Made by a program: the position numbers and the translations under genes
In this document: positions 46,073 to 54,907 of the stretch, in pieces
Position numbering within the stretch: position 1 is the first letter of the stretch
Layout of the letters: every line of letters begins with the position of its first letter
The notes under the pieces: generated by a model
Database searches by the model: none
What the model saw: only the letters and a program-made list of their open reading frames with translations
Told to the model about the DNA's origin: nothing
Assembly (NCBI GenBank): GCA_017948555.1
Contig: JAFMYY010000016.1
Span: 24,765 to 88,764 of the forward strand
Length of the DNA: 64,000 bases
Direction: 5' to 3'
Source of the DNA: Cesiribacteraceae bacterium YIM B00369
Lineage (GTDB): Bacteria > Bacteroidota > Bacteroidia > Cytophagales > Cyclobacteriaceae

Positions 46073-47107
46073 ATGGGCCTATTTGATTTTTTTTCTAAGG
46101 AAAGCGATAAGCAAAAAAAAGCAGAATCCCCTAAAGAGGAAGTTCAGCAGGAAAAAGTAATCCAGCAGGAAAAGAAAGAATCTTTAGATAAGGGACTGGA
46201 AAAAACGAAACAGAATTTTTTTTCCAAACTAAGCAAGGCCGTAGCAGGCAAATCGAAAGTTGATGAGGAAGTTCTGGATGAACTTGAGGAGATCCTTATC
46301 TCTTCAGATGTAGGCGTTGGCACTACTATCAAAATCATTAAGCGGATTGAGGAACGGGTGGCACGCGACAAATTCGTGACTACTGCAGAACTTGACCAGA
46401 TCCTGCGCGAAGAGGTGGCTGCTTTGCTTTCCGAAAATAATACAAGCGACGTACAGGAGTTTGGTATTCCTGCCGGAGTCAGCCGTCCTTATGTAATATT
46501 GGTGGTTGGCGTAAACGGAGTAGGCAAAACAACCACCATAGGTAAGTTAGCTGCCCAGTTTAAAGCAAAAGGCCACAAAGTGATACTGGGTGCTGCAGAT
46601 ACCTTCAGGGCTGCAGCGGTAGACCAGCTGATTCTGTGGGGCGAACGTGTAGGAGTGCCTGTAGTATCGCATGGCATGAACACCGACCCAGCCTCTGTAG
46701 CCTTCGATGCCGTTAAACAAGGTATGGATGAAAAAGCAGATGTGGTGATTATTGACACAGCAGGCCGTTTGCACAATAAGGTAAACCTCATGAATGAGCT
46801 TTCCAAAATTAAACGGGTAATCCAGAAGTTTGTGCCCGAGGCCCCACACGAAGTAATGCTGGTCCTGGATGGAAGTACAGGCCAGAACGCAGTAAACCAG
46901 GCAAGGGAATTTATTAAAGCGACCGAAGTAAGCACCCTTACTATTACCAAGCTCGATGGCACAGCCAAAGGCGGAGTGGTAATCGGTATTTCAGATGAAT
47001 TTAAAATTCCGGTAAAATATATTGGAGTAGGAGAAAAAACAGGCGACCTTCAGGTATTTAACCGAAAGGAGTTTGTGGAATCGCTCTTCAACCGCTCATC
47101 ATCATAA
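46073..47107 (+). CDS. ftsY: Signal recognition particle receptor FtsY
   Basis: A 344-residue SRP GTPase. A short acidic and basic A region (about 1-45) is followed by the N domain and the G domain with GVNGVGKTTTIGKLAAQFKAKG, GAADTFRAAAVDQL, DTAGRLHNKVNLMNEL and TKLDGTAKGGVVIGI, then the closing GVGEKTGDLQVFNRKEFVESLF. It docks ribosome-nascent chain complexes to the membrane for SecYEG insertion. Length typical for Bacteroidota. Confidence 0.97.
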   Translation: MGLFDFFSKESDKQKKAESPKEEVQQEKVIQQEKKESLDKGLEKTKQNFFSKLSKAVAGKSKVDEEVLDELEEILISSDVGVGTTIKIIKRIEERVARDKFVTTAELDQILREEVAALLSENNTSDVQEFGIPAGVSRPYVILVVGVNGVGKTTTIGKLAAQFKAKGHKVILGAADTFRAAAVDQLILWGERVGVPVVSHGMNTDPASVAFDAVKQGMDEKADVVIIDTAGRLHNKVNLMNELSKIKRVIQKFVPEAPHEVMLVLDGSTGQNAVNQAREFIKATEVSTLTITKLDGTAKGGVVIGISDEFKIPVKYIGVGEKTGDLQVFNRKEFVESLFNRSSS

Positions 47108-47112
47108 AATTT

Positions 47113-47152
47113 TTAAAACAGGAAAAGCTGACCGCACAGGCCAGCTTTTTTT
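47113..47152 (+). terminator. Rho-independent terminator of ftsY
   Basis: AAAAGCTG pairs with CAGCTTTT with an internal ACC/GGC segment in the loop, then a T-run. Also faces the convergent DUF6048 gene. Confidence 0.8.
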
Positions 47153-47209
47153 ATTTTAAATCCGCTCATTTCCCATCAGAAGAACTGCAAAATACCTGAC
47201 TACAGCAAA

Positions 47210-47914
47210 TTACCTGGTGAAAGGAATCCGGTAAAATATATGGTAATTGAAGGCAAAAGTGTTTCCATCCCCTACCTTACCAAAGCCAGGCACTTCGTAG
47301 GCTGCAAAGCTGCTGTCATCGTTTACCTTAAGGCCAAATTTAAGGCGCATCGTATATCCAAGGTAAAAATTATCCCATACCCTTGCCTTTAAACCTGCCA
47401 CAGCTTCAAACCAGCGGGCAGTGGTTCTCCGCTCGTTATATACCGGAAAAGAGCCCCAGTCGGTATGCGTAAAAATGGTATTCAGCTGCTCTTCAAAAGT
47501 GCACCATCCATAGCGGGCACCAAGGAAAAAGGCGTTATTATCCTTATTATCCGGAATAAAATTCACATCGGGCCCAATCCTGAAGTAAGTCCCCAGGGTC
47601 CGGTAATCAAGACCTTCAGTAAAGCGGTTCTGCCGCCCTGTGCCCACATCAGCCGACAACAGGTAGCGCCCGAAACTAAAATCAGTGTTAAGCTCATAAA
47701 AGCGCCTGTCGGCATCCACAGCCATTCCTATAAGGCGCGAAACATCAATACCCAGCCGGACACCTTCCAGCACCGGCAGCTTCCACCCTGCAGTATCTGC
47801 CTGAGAACCTGCAGCGGAAAGAGTATCCACCGGCTCCTGGCCACACACCATTTCCGGAAGGAAAAGCAGGAGAGCAACAACAAATAGCTTATCTATATAT
47901 TTCAATGGCAACAT
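47210..47914 (-). CDS. DUF6048-like outer membrane protein
   Basis: A 234-residue exported protein with signal peptide (to about MVCGQE). The mature part consists of amphipathic strands (GVRLGIDVSRLIGMAVDADRRF onward), DFSFGRYLLSADVGTGR and DNNAFFLGARYGWCTFEE, ending FYRIPFTR, with the pattern of a small outer-membrane barrel of the DUF6048 type. Its ATG lies 26 bases inside the end of the upstream DUF6452 gene, so the two are translationally coupled and probably form one complex. Confidence 0.8.
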   Translation of the reverse strand: MLPLKYIDKLFVVALLLFLPEMVCGQEPVDTLSAAGSQADTAGWKLPVLEGVRLGIDVSRLIGMAVDADRRFYELNTDFSFGRYLLSADVGTGRQNRFTEGLDYRTLGTYFRIGPDVNFIPDNKDNNAFFLGARYGWCTFEEQLNTIFTHTDWGSFPVYNERRTTARWFEAVAGLKARVWDNFYLGYTMRLKFGLKVNDDSSFAAYEVPGFGKVGDGNTFAFNYHIFYRIPFTR

Positions 47915-48806
47915 CTACAGGAGTTAAAGGAAGGGAATCACGAACCACACTTACAGAATCAAAGGTATTTGCACCGCTGCTAATACCAACATAATAAATA
48001 TCGGGCAAACAAAAAGCTGAAACCACACGGCCCCTCCGGTTATAATTTATAGTAAGCGTATCAATATTAGCAGGGTTTTCCTGAAAAAGGTAGGTAACAG
48101 AGTTTGCTTCAGGATTAAGATCCAGATCAAACTCAGCAGCAGCTCCTCTTGCTGCTGTATAATAAATACTGTCGCTGTTCAGAGGGCTTACACTCTGAAA
48201 CACCAAAGGCACAGGCTCTTTAACTCCTTCTTCATTAATCCTGTAAAAACCAAACCGTATACGGCGGTCTTCCAGCCGCTGCGGAGCGCATTCCCTCCTG
48301 CTCACAATGGTAAAATCAGCGCCGGTATTGGTTTCTGACAGTTCCGTGGAGATCAGATTTACTGAAATATCCTCATATTCAGAAAAAGGTTCTTTTACCA
48401 TAGAAATATCAGTAAAGTCGATTGCCAGCTCACAGTCAGGCGAGATCATCCGGGAGTTCCTTTTATAAGCAAGCTGCAAAGTATCTCTCTGTTCCCCGTC
48501 ATAATAAAAAACAAAAGTAGTGGTATCGGCATTCGGGTTTAAGGAAAGGTCGATGCCGTTTGCTGCAACCCCACTCCATTCGTAGAGCGAATTTTCAGCC
48601 CCTACAGCCCTTACCTCATCAAAATAAAAGGCCTGAGCCACATTTCTTTCCTCACCGGGAACAAAAAAGCCAATCCGGAATCTGTTCGCCACCTGCGAGG
48701 CGCAGGGTTCTTCTGCATCGCAGGCTATGAGCAAATTCCCGAAAACAAACAACAGCAAAAGAAAGCCGGTATGCTTTCGCCCATAATTCAGTATTGAATT
48801 CATCAT
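47889..48806 (-). CDS. DUF6452-like lipoprotein with two tandem domains
   Basis: A 305-residue lipoprotein; signal ends LLIACDA with the lipidated Cys near 29. Residues ~35-165 form one DUF6452-like domain: RFRIGFFVPGEE, then SLNPNADTTTFVFYYDGEQRDTLQLAY, SRMISPDCELAIDF. Residues ~175-305 repeat it: RIRFGFYRINEE, LDLNPEANSVTYLFQENPANIDTLTINY, RVVSAFCLPDIYYV. Single-domain forms are usual, so this is a tandem duplication. Two ATGs (48806 and 48803) are adjacent. It is divergent from rimO. Confidence 0.8.
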   Translation of the reverse strand: MMNSILNYGRKHTGFLLLLFVFGNLLIACDAEEPCASQVANRFRIGFFVPGEERNVAQAFYFDEVRAVGAENSLYEWSGVAANGIDLSLNPNADTTTFVFYYDGEQRDTLQLAYKRNSRMISPDCELAIDFTDISMVKEPFSEYEDISVNLISTELSETNTGADFTIVSRRECAPQRLEDRRIRFGFYRINEEGVKEPVPLVFQSVSPLNSDSIYYTAARGAAAEFDLDLNPEANSVTYLFQENPANIDTLTINYNRRGRVVSAFCLPDIYYVGISSGANTFDSVSVVRDSLPLTPVDVAIEIYR

Positions 48807-48874
48807 ACTCCCAAATTTAAAGGATTATTTTAGTATGAAACGATTAGTGAAACCATTCTTACCTATTTTTATGT

Positions 48875-48882
48875 TAATTTTG
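48875..48882 (+). promoter_or_regulatory. -7 box (TAATTTTG) before rimO
   Basis: Exact TAnnTTTG match lying downstream of the first possible ATG (48835) and 40 bases before TTG 48922. It argues that transcription starts inside the putative N-terminal extension and that TTG 48922 is the real rimO start. Confidence 0.5.
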
Positions 48883-48921
48883 TGCTTTGCCGGAGATACA
48901 GAACGAAGAAAGAGGAATATT

Positions 48922-50232
48922 TTGAAAACAAAGACCTTAAAAAAGAATAAAATTAATATTGTTACTATGGGTTGCTCCAAAAACCTGGTCGACTCAGAGG
49001 TGCTGCTTACCCAGTTACGCGGCAACAATATGGATGCCACCCACGAAGAAGTTAACGACGATGCTAACATTGTAATTATCAATACCTGCGGATTTATTGA
49101 TAATGCCAAGCAGGAAAGCATTGACACCATTCTTCGCTATGCAGACGCAAAAGATGAAGGTCTGGTTGATAAGGTATATGTAACCGGCTGCCTGAGCCAG
49201 CGCTATAAAGATGACCTGGAAAAAGAAATTCCGCAGGTAGATGCTTTTTTCGGTACCCGCGACCTGCCCCGTTTACTTAAAACGCTTAAGGCAAATTATA
49301 AGCACGAATTGGTGGGAGAGCGTATTCTTACCACTTCCGGTCATTATGCCTATATGAAGATCAGTGAGGGCTGCGACCGCCCCTGCTCGTTTTGCGCTAT
49401 TCCTATTATGCGTGGCCACCACATCAGCCGCCCGATTGAGGAGCTGGTAAAAGAAGCAGGCAACCTGGCTAAAAACGGCACAAAAGAACTTTTACTTATT
49501 GCGCAGGACTCTACTTATTACGGGCTGGACCTGTACAAAAAAAGAAACCTGGCCGAACTGATGCAGCGCCTCGGCGATGTGGAAGGCATTGACTGGGTAC
49601 GCCTGCACTATGCTTACCCTACCGGCTTCCCTCTTGATGTACTCGATGTAATGCGGGAGCACCCAAGCATTTGCAAATACCTCGACATTCCTTTACAACA
49701 TGGCAGTACCGAAGTATTAAAGCTTATGCGCCGCGGCACTACCCGCGAAAAGCAGGAAGAGCTTATCCATACCATTAGGGAAAAGGTACCGGGAATAGCA
49801 CTGCGCACCACGCTTATTGCAGGCCACCCCGGCGAAGGAGAGGCTGAGTTTCGTGAAATGGCAGATTTTGTGGAGCGCATGCGCTTTGACAGGCTGGGCA
49901 TTTTCACCTACTCCCACGAAGATAATACCCATGCATTTACAATGGAAGATGCTGTTCCTGAAGAGGAAAAGCAGGCCAGAGCAAATGAAATTATGGAAAT
50001 ACAGGAGGGCATCAGCTGGGAACTGAACCAGGAAAAGACAGGTAAAACCTTTAAGGTGTTAATTGACAGAAAAGAGAGCGGTAACTTTGTAGGCCGCACT
50101 GAACATGACTCCCCGGAAGTGGATAATGAAGTGCTTATCGATGCAAGCAAACATTACCTCCGGACAGGCGACTTTGCCGATATCCGGATTACCGAAGCAA
50201 CAGAATTTGATTTATATGGAGAGCCGGTTTAA
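48922..50232 (+). CDS. rimO: Ribosomal protein S12 methylthiotransferase RimO
   Basis: A 436-residue radical-SAM enzyme that methylthiolates Asp of ribosomal protein S12. The first Fe-S cluster is held by Cys in MGCSKN, NTCGF and TGCLSQ. The radical-SAM cluster motif is CDRPCSFC. A C-terminal TRAM-like domain ends with ATEFDLYGEPV. I start it at TTG 48922 (MKTKTLKKNKINIVTMGCSKN), which gives the family's usual length and N-terminus. ATG 48835 adds 29 residues, a hydrophobic stretch unlike RimO, with a promoter box inside. Its stop codon is inside the terminator hairpin. Confidence 0.93.
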   Translation: MKTKTLKKNKINIVTMGCSKNLVDSEVLLTQLRGNNMDATHEEVNDDANIVIINTCGFIDNAKQESIDTILRYADAKDEGLVDKVYVTGCLSQRYKDDLEKEIPQVDAFFGTRDLPRLLKTLKANYKHELVGERILTTSGHYAYMKISEGCDRPCSFCAIPIMRGHHISRPIEELVKEAGNLAKNGTKELLLIAQDSTYYGLDLYKKRNLAELMQRLGDVEGIDWVRLHYAYPTGFPLDVLDVMREHPSICKYLDIPLQHGSTEVLKLMRRGTTREKQEELIHTIREKVPGIALRTTLIAGHPGEGEAEFREMADFVERMRFDRLGIFTYSHEDNTHAFTMEDAVPEEEKQARANEIMEIQEGISWELNQEKTGKTFKVLIDRKESGNFVGRTEHDSPEVDNEVLIDASKHYLRTGDFADIRITEATEFDLYGEPV

Positions 50233-50250
50233 TAAAACCGGCTTTTTTTT
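50222..50250 (+). terminator. Terminator overlapping the rimO stop codon
   Basis: AGCCGGTTT (50222-50230) pairs with AAACCGGCT around AATA, then T-run. The stop TAA is at 50230-50232, so the stem covers the last codons. Confidence 0.85.
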
Positions 50251-50577
50251 GTTTAAGCACTTTTCAGAAAGGCCCTTCTTTATTTATACACGAAAAGATA
50301 GTTTTCCCCCCCCAAAAAAAGGCTACCTCCATTCAAAGACTGTATCCGGAAAATCCTCTCTTCCCCCAAAAGAATTTACAAACAATAGGCACATATCGAA
50401 TTATCAGCTGCGCAACGGACTTTCTTTTGTCACTCTTTTTCAGGCAAATAAAGCAGCAAATTTTAAATCCCTTATTTTTTTTAGTGCATTCCCTTCTCTT
50501 TTACATATTTTATCCTGAAATTATATGAAGCAATAGATAATTATTTTTTTTGACTATTGAGGAAGGCGAAACTTGAG
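50251..50577. other. Intergenic region before the multi-PAS gene
   Basis: About 330 bases, AT-rich with a C-run and an A-run near 50305-50325. I find no credible gene and only weak promoter resemblance. Confidence 0.4.
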
Positions 50578-53379
50578 ATGAACAAACCTGCACTTTTATT
50601 TTCTTTAACCTATTTGTTCCTGGGTGTTCTCTGGATTTACTTCAGCCAGGTTTTCTTTGTTCCTCCATCTTCCGGTGTTCTTTCCAGCCTGCTCACTATT
50701 TCAAACCTCATAGCCTTTGCTTTTTTTGCAACTACCAGTGTATTGCTGTACATAGTTATCCGGCGGAGCTCTTTACAGTCGGCAGCCAACAAAAAGCTTT
50801 ACCAAAAGCTTTTTGAGAACAGCCCCGGCTCAATGTGGATTTATGAGGAAGCTACACTGCGGTTTCTGGCTGTAAATGAAACAGCCATTCAAAAATATGG
50901 CTATAGCAGGGATGAATTCCTGAAGCTTACGCTTGAAAATATAAGGCCACAGGAGGAAATCCAGAAGCTCCACCACAGCATTAAAAAACGTAAAAATGAA
51001 AATTACAATGAGGATGGCCCATTCCTGCACCGCAAAAAGAATGGCGACCTTTTTTATGTACAGGTAAATTCCAAACCAACCACCTATTTGGGTAAAAAGG
51101 CCCGTCTGGTAGTTGCAGTCGATATTAACGAAAAAATTCGTGCAGAAGAGAAGAGCAGGAAAGCCAATAAGGAACTGAGCAGTTACCGCCTTGCCATTTC
51201 GAGCGCCTCCTTTGTATTTGCTACAGATCCGGAAGGAAAAATCCGCTGGGCGAACGGAAATTTTTGCAGGCTCAGCCAATACTCCAGACAGGAACTTATA
51301 GGGAAAAATATTGAGGAATTAAGCAATGGCTATCATCAGCCTGCTCTGTTCAGAGAAATGTTCAGTTCCTTATTACAGGGAATTAACTGGCGGGGAGAGC
51401 TCAGGCACACCGGCAAAGAGGGCCAGACATACTGGCTCGATAACAATTTTATTCCCATTCCTGATAAGCAGGGAAGGATCAATCGCTTTATTTCCATTAG
51501 TACTGATATTACAGATAAAAAAAGGGTTCAGGAAGAGCTTGTACAAAGGGAAAAGTTATTGAGCTCTGTTGTGAACTCACAAAACAGTTTTCTGGTAAGG
51601 ATTAATAAGGATAACCACCTCACCTATGCAAACGAGCGGTTTTTGGCTGAGTTCCAGTCTGAGAAATACGAAACGGATAAGCCGGATTTTAAATCTGCCT
51701 TACACCCTGATGATATAAAACTATTTGAGTCCGCAAAGAAAGCCTGCTGCCAAATCCCCGGTAAAATAGTCAACGCTGAATTACGGCTTATACATCCGGA
51801 GAAATTACTTACCTGGACCTCATGGGAATTTATTTGCGTGGGCAACGAAATCGATTGCACAGATGAGATACAGGGAATGGGCCAGGATATATCTATACAA
51901 AAAACAGCGGAACTGGAGCTTGAGAAATACGCTAAAAGGCTGGACAGAGTACTTGACAGCATAGATAAAGTCTTCTATACCCTCGACCGCCATTGGAATT
52001 TCAAAAAAATCAATAAAGAATTTGAACAGGTTTATGGAATTAGCCGCAGTGAAGCAACAGGTAAAAACATCCTTGATATTTTCCCTGATTTACAGGGAAC
52101 CTCCTTTTACTGCTCTCTGCAAAAAGCAATGAAAGAGGGAACTCCCCTTACTTTTGAAGAAGAAAACACCAAACCGGGAAACTGGTTCCAGGTAAGTGTT
52201 TTTCCTGTAAAAGAAGGAATCTCCTGTTACTCAACAGATATCAGCAGAAAAAAGGAGGCAGAAGAACAGATCCGGCAGGCTGTAGAACGTTTTAACCTGC
52301 TTACCAAGGCTACTTTTGACACTACCTGGGAGTGGGACCTGCATACTGATGCCCTCCAATGGAACGAAGGCATAGCTACTCATTTTAAATACGATAACAA
52401 ATCAGCCATAAGCAACGCAAAGCTTTGGGAGGAAAAAATTCATACGGAAGATTATGACAGAGTAGTAAGCAGCCTTTTCAAAGCAATAGAAGAAAAGCAA
52501 TTACACTGGCAGGAAGAATACCGGGTCCTGTGCGGAAACGGAAACTACCGTTACATCATTGACAGGGGCTATGTTATTTACGATGAGCAGCGGAAACCGC
52601 TCCGCATGATTGGCGCCATTCAGGATATTCACCAGCAAAGGGAATTTCAGGAAGAAATAAAAAAGCTTTCCCTGGTAGCAGAAAAAACACAAAATGCCGT
52701 TGTGATTTCAGATAAATACGGACGCATAGAATGGGTGAATGATGGGTTTACACGCTTAACCGGCTGGCCGGCCGATGAAGTGATCAGCCTGCCCCCAAGC
52801 CGGTTTTTACATGGGCCCGCCACAGATGCTCTTACGCTTGAAAATATTGAGCAAAACCTGGTAAAGAGACAAAATTTTTCAGAAGAGCTTATCCTGTATA
52901 AGAAAAGTAAACAGCCGTTTTGGGTGAGAGTTGATATTTCGCCTATTTTTGATGAAAAAGGGGAAATTGTTAAATTCATTTCTATTGGAACGGATATAAC
53001 TGAACGGATGCAGTTCGAACACAGGCTCCGGAACCAGAACGAGCAACTGAAAGAAATTGCCTGGATCAGCTCGCACGACATACGCCGTCCTGTAGCTTCC
53101 ATTCTGGGGCTTATCAGCCTTTACGATCAGGAAAATGCTGCAGAACCATTCAACCGGGAAATCATTAATCTGCTACATGTTTCCACCAGGGAACTGGATA
53201 AGGTAATCAGGAAAATTGTTTATAAAACATACGAAGTAGATGAAATGGAAGAAGATGCAACCATCCGGCAGGATTTAAAAAGGAAGGATACAATAGCAGG
53301 GGAAGAAGTCCCGGATAATGAAACACATTTCCATTTCCCTCAGATAAGGGAAACCTCTACCCAAGACGACGAACGATAA
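50578..53379 (+). CDS. Membrane sensor with six PAS domains and an incomplete kinase end
   Basis: A 933-residue protein. Two N-terminal transmembrane helices (PALLFSLTYLFLGVLWIYFS and the one ending TTSVLLYIVIRR) are followed by six PAS modules starting near YQKLFENSPGSMWIY, YRLAISSASFVFAT, LSSVVNSQNSFLV, LDRVLDSIDKVFYT, FNLLTKATFDTTWEWD and LSLVAEKTQNAVVIS. The C-terminus has a HisKA-like helix pair with SSHDIRRPVASILGLISLYD (candidate phosphoacceptor His) and ends about 90 residues later without any ATPase domain. So it can receive or pass a phosphoryl group, or act as a scaffold, but cannot autophosphorylate alone. ATG 50578 is chosen over an earlier TTG. Confidence 0.88.
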   Translation: MNKPALLFSLTYLFLGVLWIYFSQVFFVPPSSGVLSSLLTISNLIAFAFFATTSVLLYIVIRRSSLQSAANKKLYQKLFENSPGSMWIYEEATLRFLAVNETAIQKYGYSRDEFLKLTLENIRPQEEIQKLHHSIKKRKNENYNEDGPFLHRKKNGDLFYVQVNSKPTTYLGKKARLVVAVDINEKIRAEEKSRKANKELSSYRLAISSASFVFATDPEGKIRWANGNFCRLSQYSRQELIGKNIEELSNGYHQPALFREMFSSLLQGINWRGELRHTGKEGQTYWLDNNFIPIPDKQGRINRFISISTDITDKKRVQEELVQREKLLSSVVNSQNSFLVRINKDNHLTYANERFLAEFQSEKYETDKPDFKSALHPDDIKLFESAKKACCQIPGKIVNAELRLIHPEKLLTWTSWEFICVGNEIDCTDEIQGMGQDISIQKTAELELEKYAKRLDRVLDSIDKVFYTLDRHWNFKKINKEFEQVYGISRSEATGKNILDIFPDLQGTSFYCSLQKAMKEGTPLTFEEENTKPGNWFQVSVFPVKEGISCYSTDISRKKEAEEQIRQAVERFNLLTKATFDTTWEWDLHTDALQWNEGIATHFKYDNKSAISNAKLWEEKIHTEDYDRVVSSLFKAIEEKQLHWQEEYRVLCGNGNYRYIIDRGYVIYDEQRKPLRMIGAIQDIHQQREFQEEIKKLSLVAEKTQNAVVISDKYGRIEWVNDGFTRLTGWPADEVISLPPSRFLHGPATDALTLENIEQNLVKRQNFSEELILYKKSKQPFWVRVDISPIFDEKGEIVKFISIGTDITERMQFEHRLRNQNEQLKEIAWISSHDIRRPVASILGLISLYDQENAAEPFNREIINLLHVSTRELDKVIRKIVYKTYEVDEMEEDATIRQDLKRKDTIAGEEVPDNETHFHFPQIRETSTQDDER

Positions 53380-53923
53380 GGCTGTTGACCAGATCACAAA
53401 AATACTGCGGCTTCATGGTGCGCCAGTTCCCCACATCCAGACTTCCGCCAAGGTTAATATAATTATCCACATTATAAACCTTCATCTCCCTCTGCACAAA
53501 ATCACGGAAATTCACTGCTGCAATCCACCCATCTTCCACATCATCAAACCACTCTTCATAGTAGCAGTCGTCCGACCCATGGAAGTTTAATACATTTTCT
53601 CCTATCAGGATGTATTTATTTATACCACATCCGTTGAAATGATCAATAATATTCCGCTTCAGGTGCATAATATCATTGTTGATGGCATCATTCCACTCTC
53701 CAATAAATTCCATAACCACAAAACCACGGTCATAATCCGCAAACAGAACCTTGAAATAAAGCGTTTCTGATCCTAAAAAATCCCAGGCAGGGTCTATATA
53801 ATATCCATAAATTGTATCGGTGTAGAGTTCATAGTTGTACTCCTTCCCGTAGTACGGCGAATACTGGTCTTCATCTACTTTATAATATTTTAACCAGTTG
53901 TAAAAAGGCTCAATCTCGTGCAT
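53357..53923 (-). CDS. Hypothetical protein downstream of murQ
   Basis: A 188-residue soluble acidic protein, rich in Tyr, Asp and Trp (IEPFYNWLKYYKVDEDQYSP, then YYGKEYNYELYTDTIYG, GSDDCYYEEWFDDVEDGWI). No signal peptide or membrane segment. It overlaps murQ by 14 bases at its start, so it is translationally coupled, and overlaps the convergent multi-PAS gene by 23 bases at its end. I do not recognise a family; tight coupling suggests a link to cell-wall sugar recycling or its control. Confidence 0.7.
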   Translation of the reverse strand: MHEIEPFYNWLKYYKVDEDQYSPYYGKEYNYELYTDTIYGYYIDPAWDFLGSETLYFKVLFADYDRGFVVMEFIGEWNDAINNDIMHLKRNIIDHFNGCGINKYILIGENVLNFHGSDDCYYEEWFDDVEDGWIAAVNFRDFVQREMKVYNVDNYINLGGSLDVGNWRTMKPQYFCDLVNSLIVRRLG

Positions 53924-54728
53924 GTTGTTCCCTGTAAAAATCTACTGCTTTTCTTACGGACCCCCATTTGTTCAGTAAGGCGGAGGCTTCCCCTTCTGCG
54001 ATATTTAACTCATCCATGATCATCCGGGTTCCACGTTCCACTAATTTATGATTGCTCAATTGCATATCCACCATTTTATTTCCCCTCACATGCCCCAGCT
54101 GTACCATTACAGCCGTTGATATCATATTGAGCACCAGCTTTTGAGCTGTTCCGGCCTTCATACGCGTACTCCCTGTTACAAACTCCGGCCCTGTTATTAC
54201 CTCCACCGGGTACTCTGCCACAGCAGATATCTCAGCGTCCGGATTACAGCTTACTGAGCCTGTTAACAAACCAGCCTCACGCGCTTTTTGCAGGCCACCT
54301 GTTACGTATGGAGTACGGCCGGAGGCAGCAATTCCTATTACAGTATCAAAAGACGTTGGATTATAAGGCGACATATCCCGCCAGGCCCCATCCTTATCGT
54401 CCTCAGCAAATTCCACCGCCTGCCTTATAGCAGTATCTCCACCGGCAATTAAACCAATAACAAGATCCGGCGATACACCATAAGTAGGAGGGCATTCTGA
54501 TGCGTCCACTATACCAAGCCGGCCGCTTGTTCCGGCTCCAATATAAAAAAGCCTTCCTCCCTGCTTCATCCGCACCACAATCGCCTGCACTAAAAGCTCA
54601 ATTTGGGGTATCGCTTTCTTCAGGGCCAGCGGAACGCTCTGGTCTTCGCGGTTAATATTCTCCAGCAGCTCCCGGACACTCATTTGCTCAAGACTGTTAT
54701 ATTTCGAAGGCGACTCTGTTGTGCTCAT
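53910..54728 (-). CDS. murQ: N-acetylmuramic acid 6-phosphate etherase
   Basis: A 272-residue SIS-domain enzyme that cleaves the lactyl ether of MurNAc-6-phosphate in peptidoglycan recycling. Motifs are RLFYIGAGTSGRLGIVDASECPPTYG, GDTAIRQAVEFAEDD, VIGIAASGRTPYV and GPEFVTGSTRMKAGTAQKLVLNM. ATG 54728 gives the family start MSTTESPSKYNSLEQMS; the longer frame would add 31 unlike residues. It is coupled with the hypothetical protein downstream. Confidence 0.96.
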   Translation of the reverse strand: MSTTESPSKYNSLEQMSVRELLENINREDQSVPLALKKAIPQIELLVQAIVVRMKQGGRLFYIGAGTSGRLGIVDASECPPTYGVSPDLVIGLIAGGDTAIRQAVEFAEDDKDGAWRDMSPYNPTSFDTVIGIAASGRTPYVTGGLQKAREAGLLTGSVSCNPDAEISAVAEYPVEVITGPEFVTGSTRMKAGTAQKLVLNMISTAVMVQLGHVRGNKMVDMQLSNHKLVERGTRMIMDELNIAEGEASALLNKWGSVRKAVDFYREQHARD

Positions 54729-54907
54729 GGTTAATGGAAATCCGGAGGTATGAAAATGATGAATAAAGGAATTGCATCCTGCAGGATAGTGGCAGCTGAC
54801 TAAGAAACATACCTGCCACAAGCCCGTAACGAAGATACGAAAGTTGCTCTGATTATAGTTTATTGTTCCTTCTTTTGTAATTTGGAGGCAGTAAAACAGT
54901 TTGTGCT

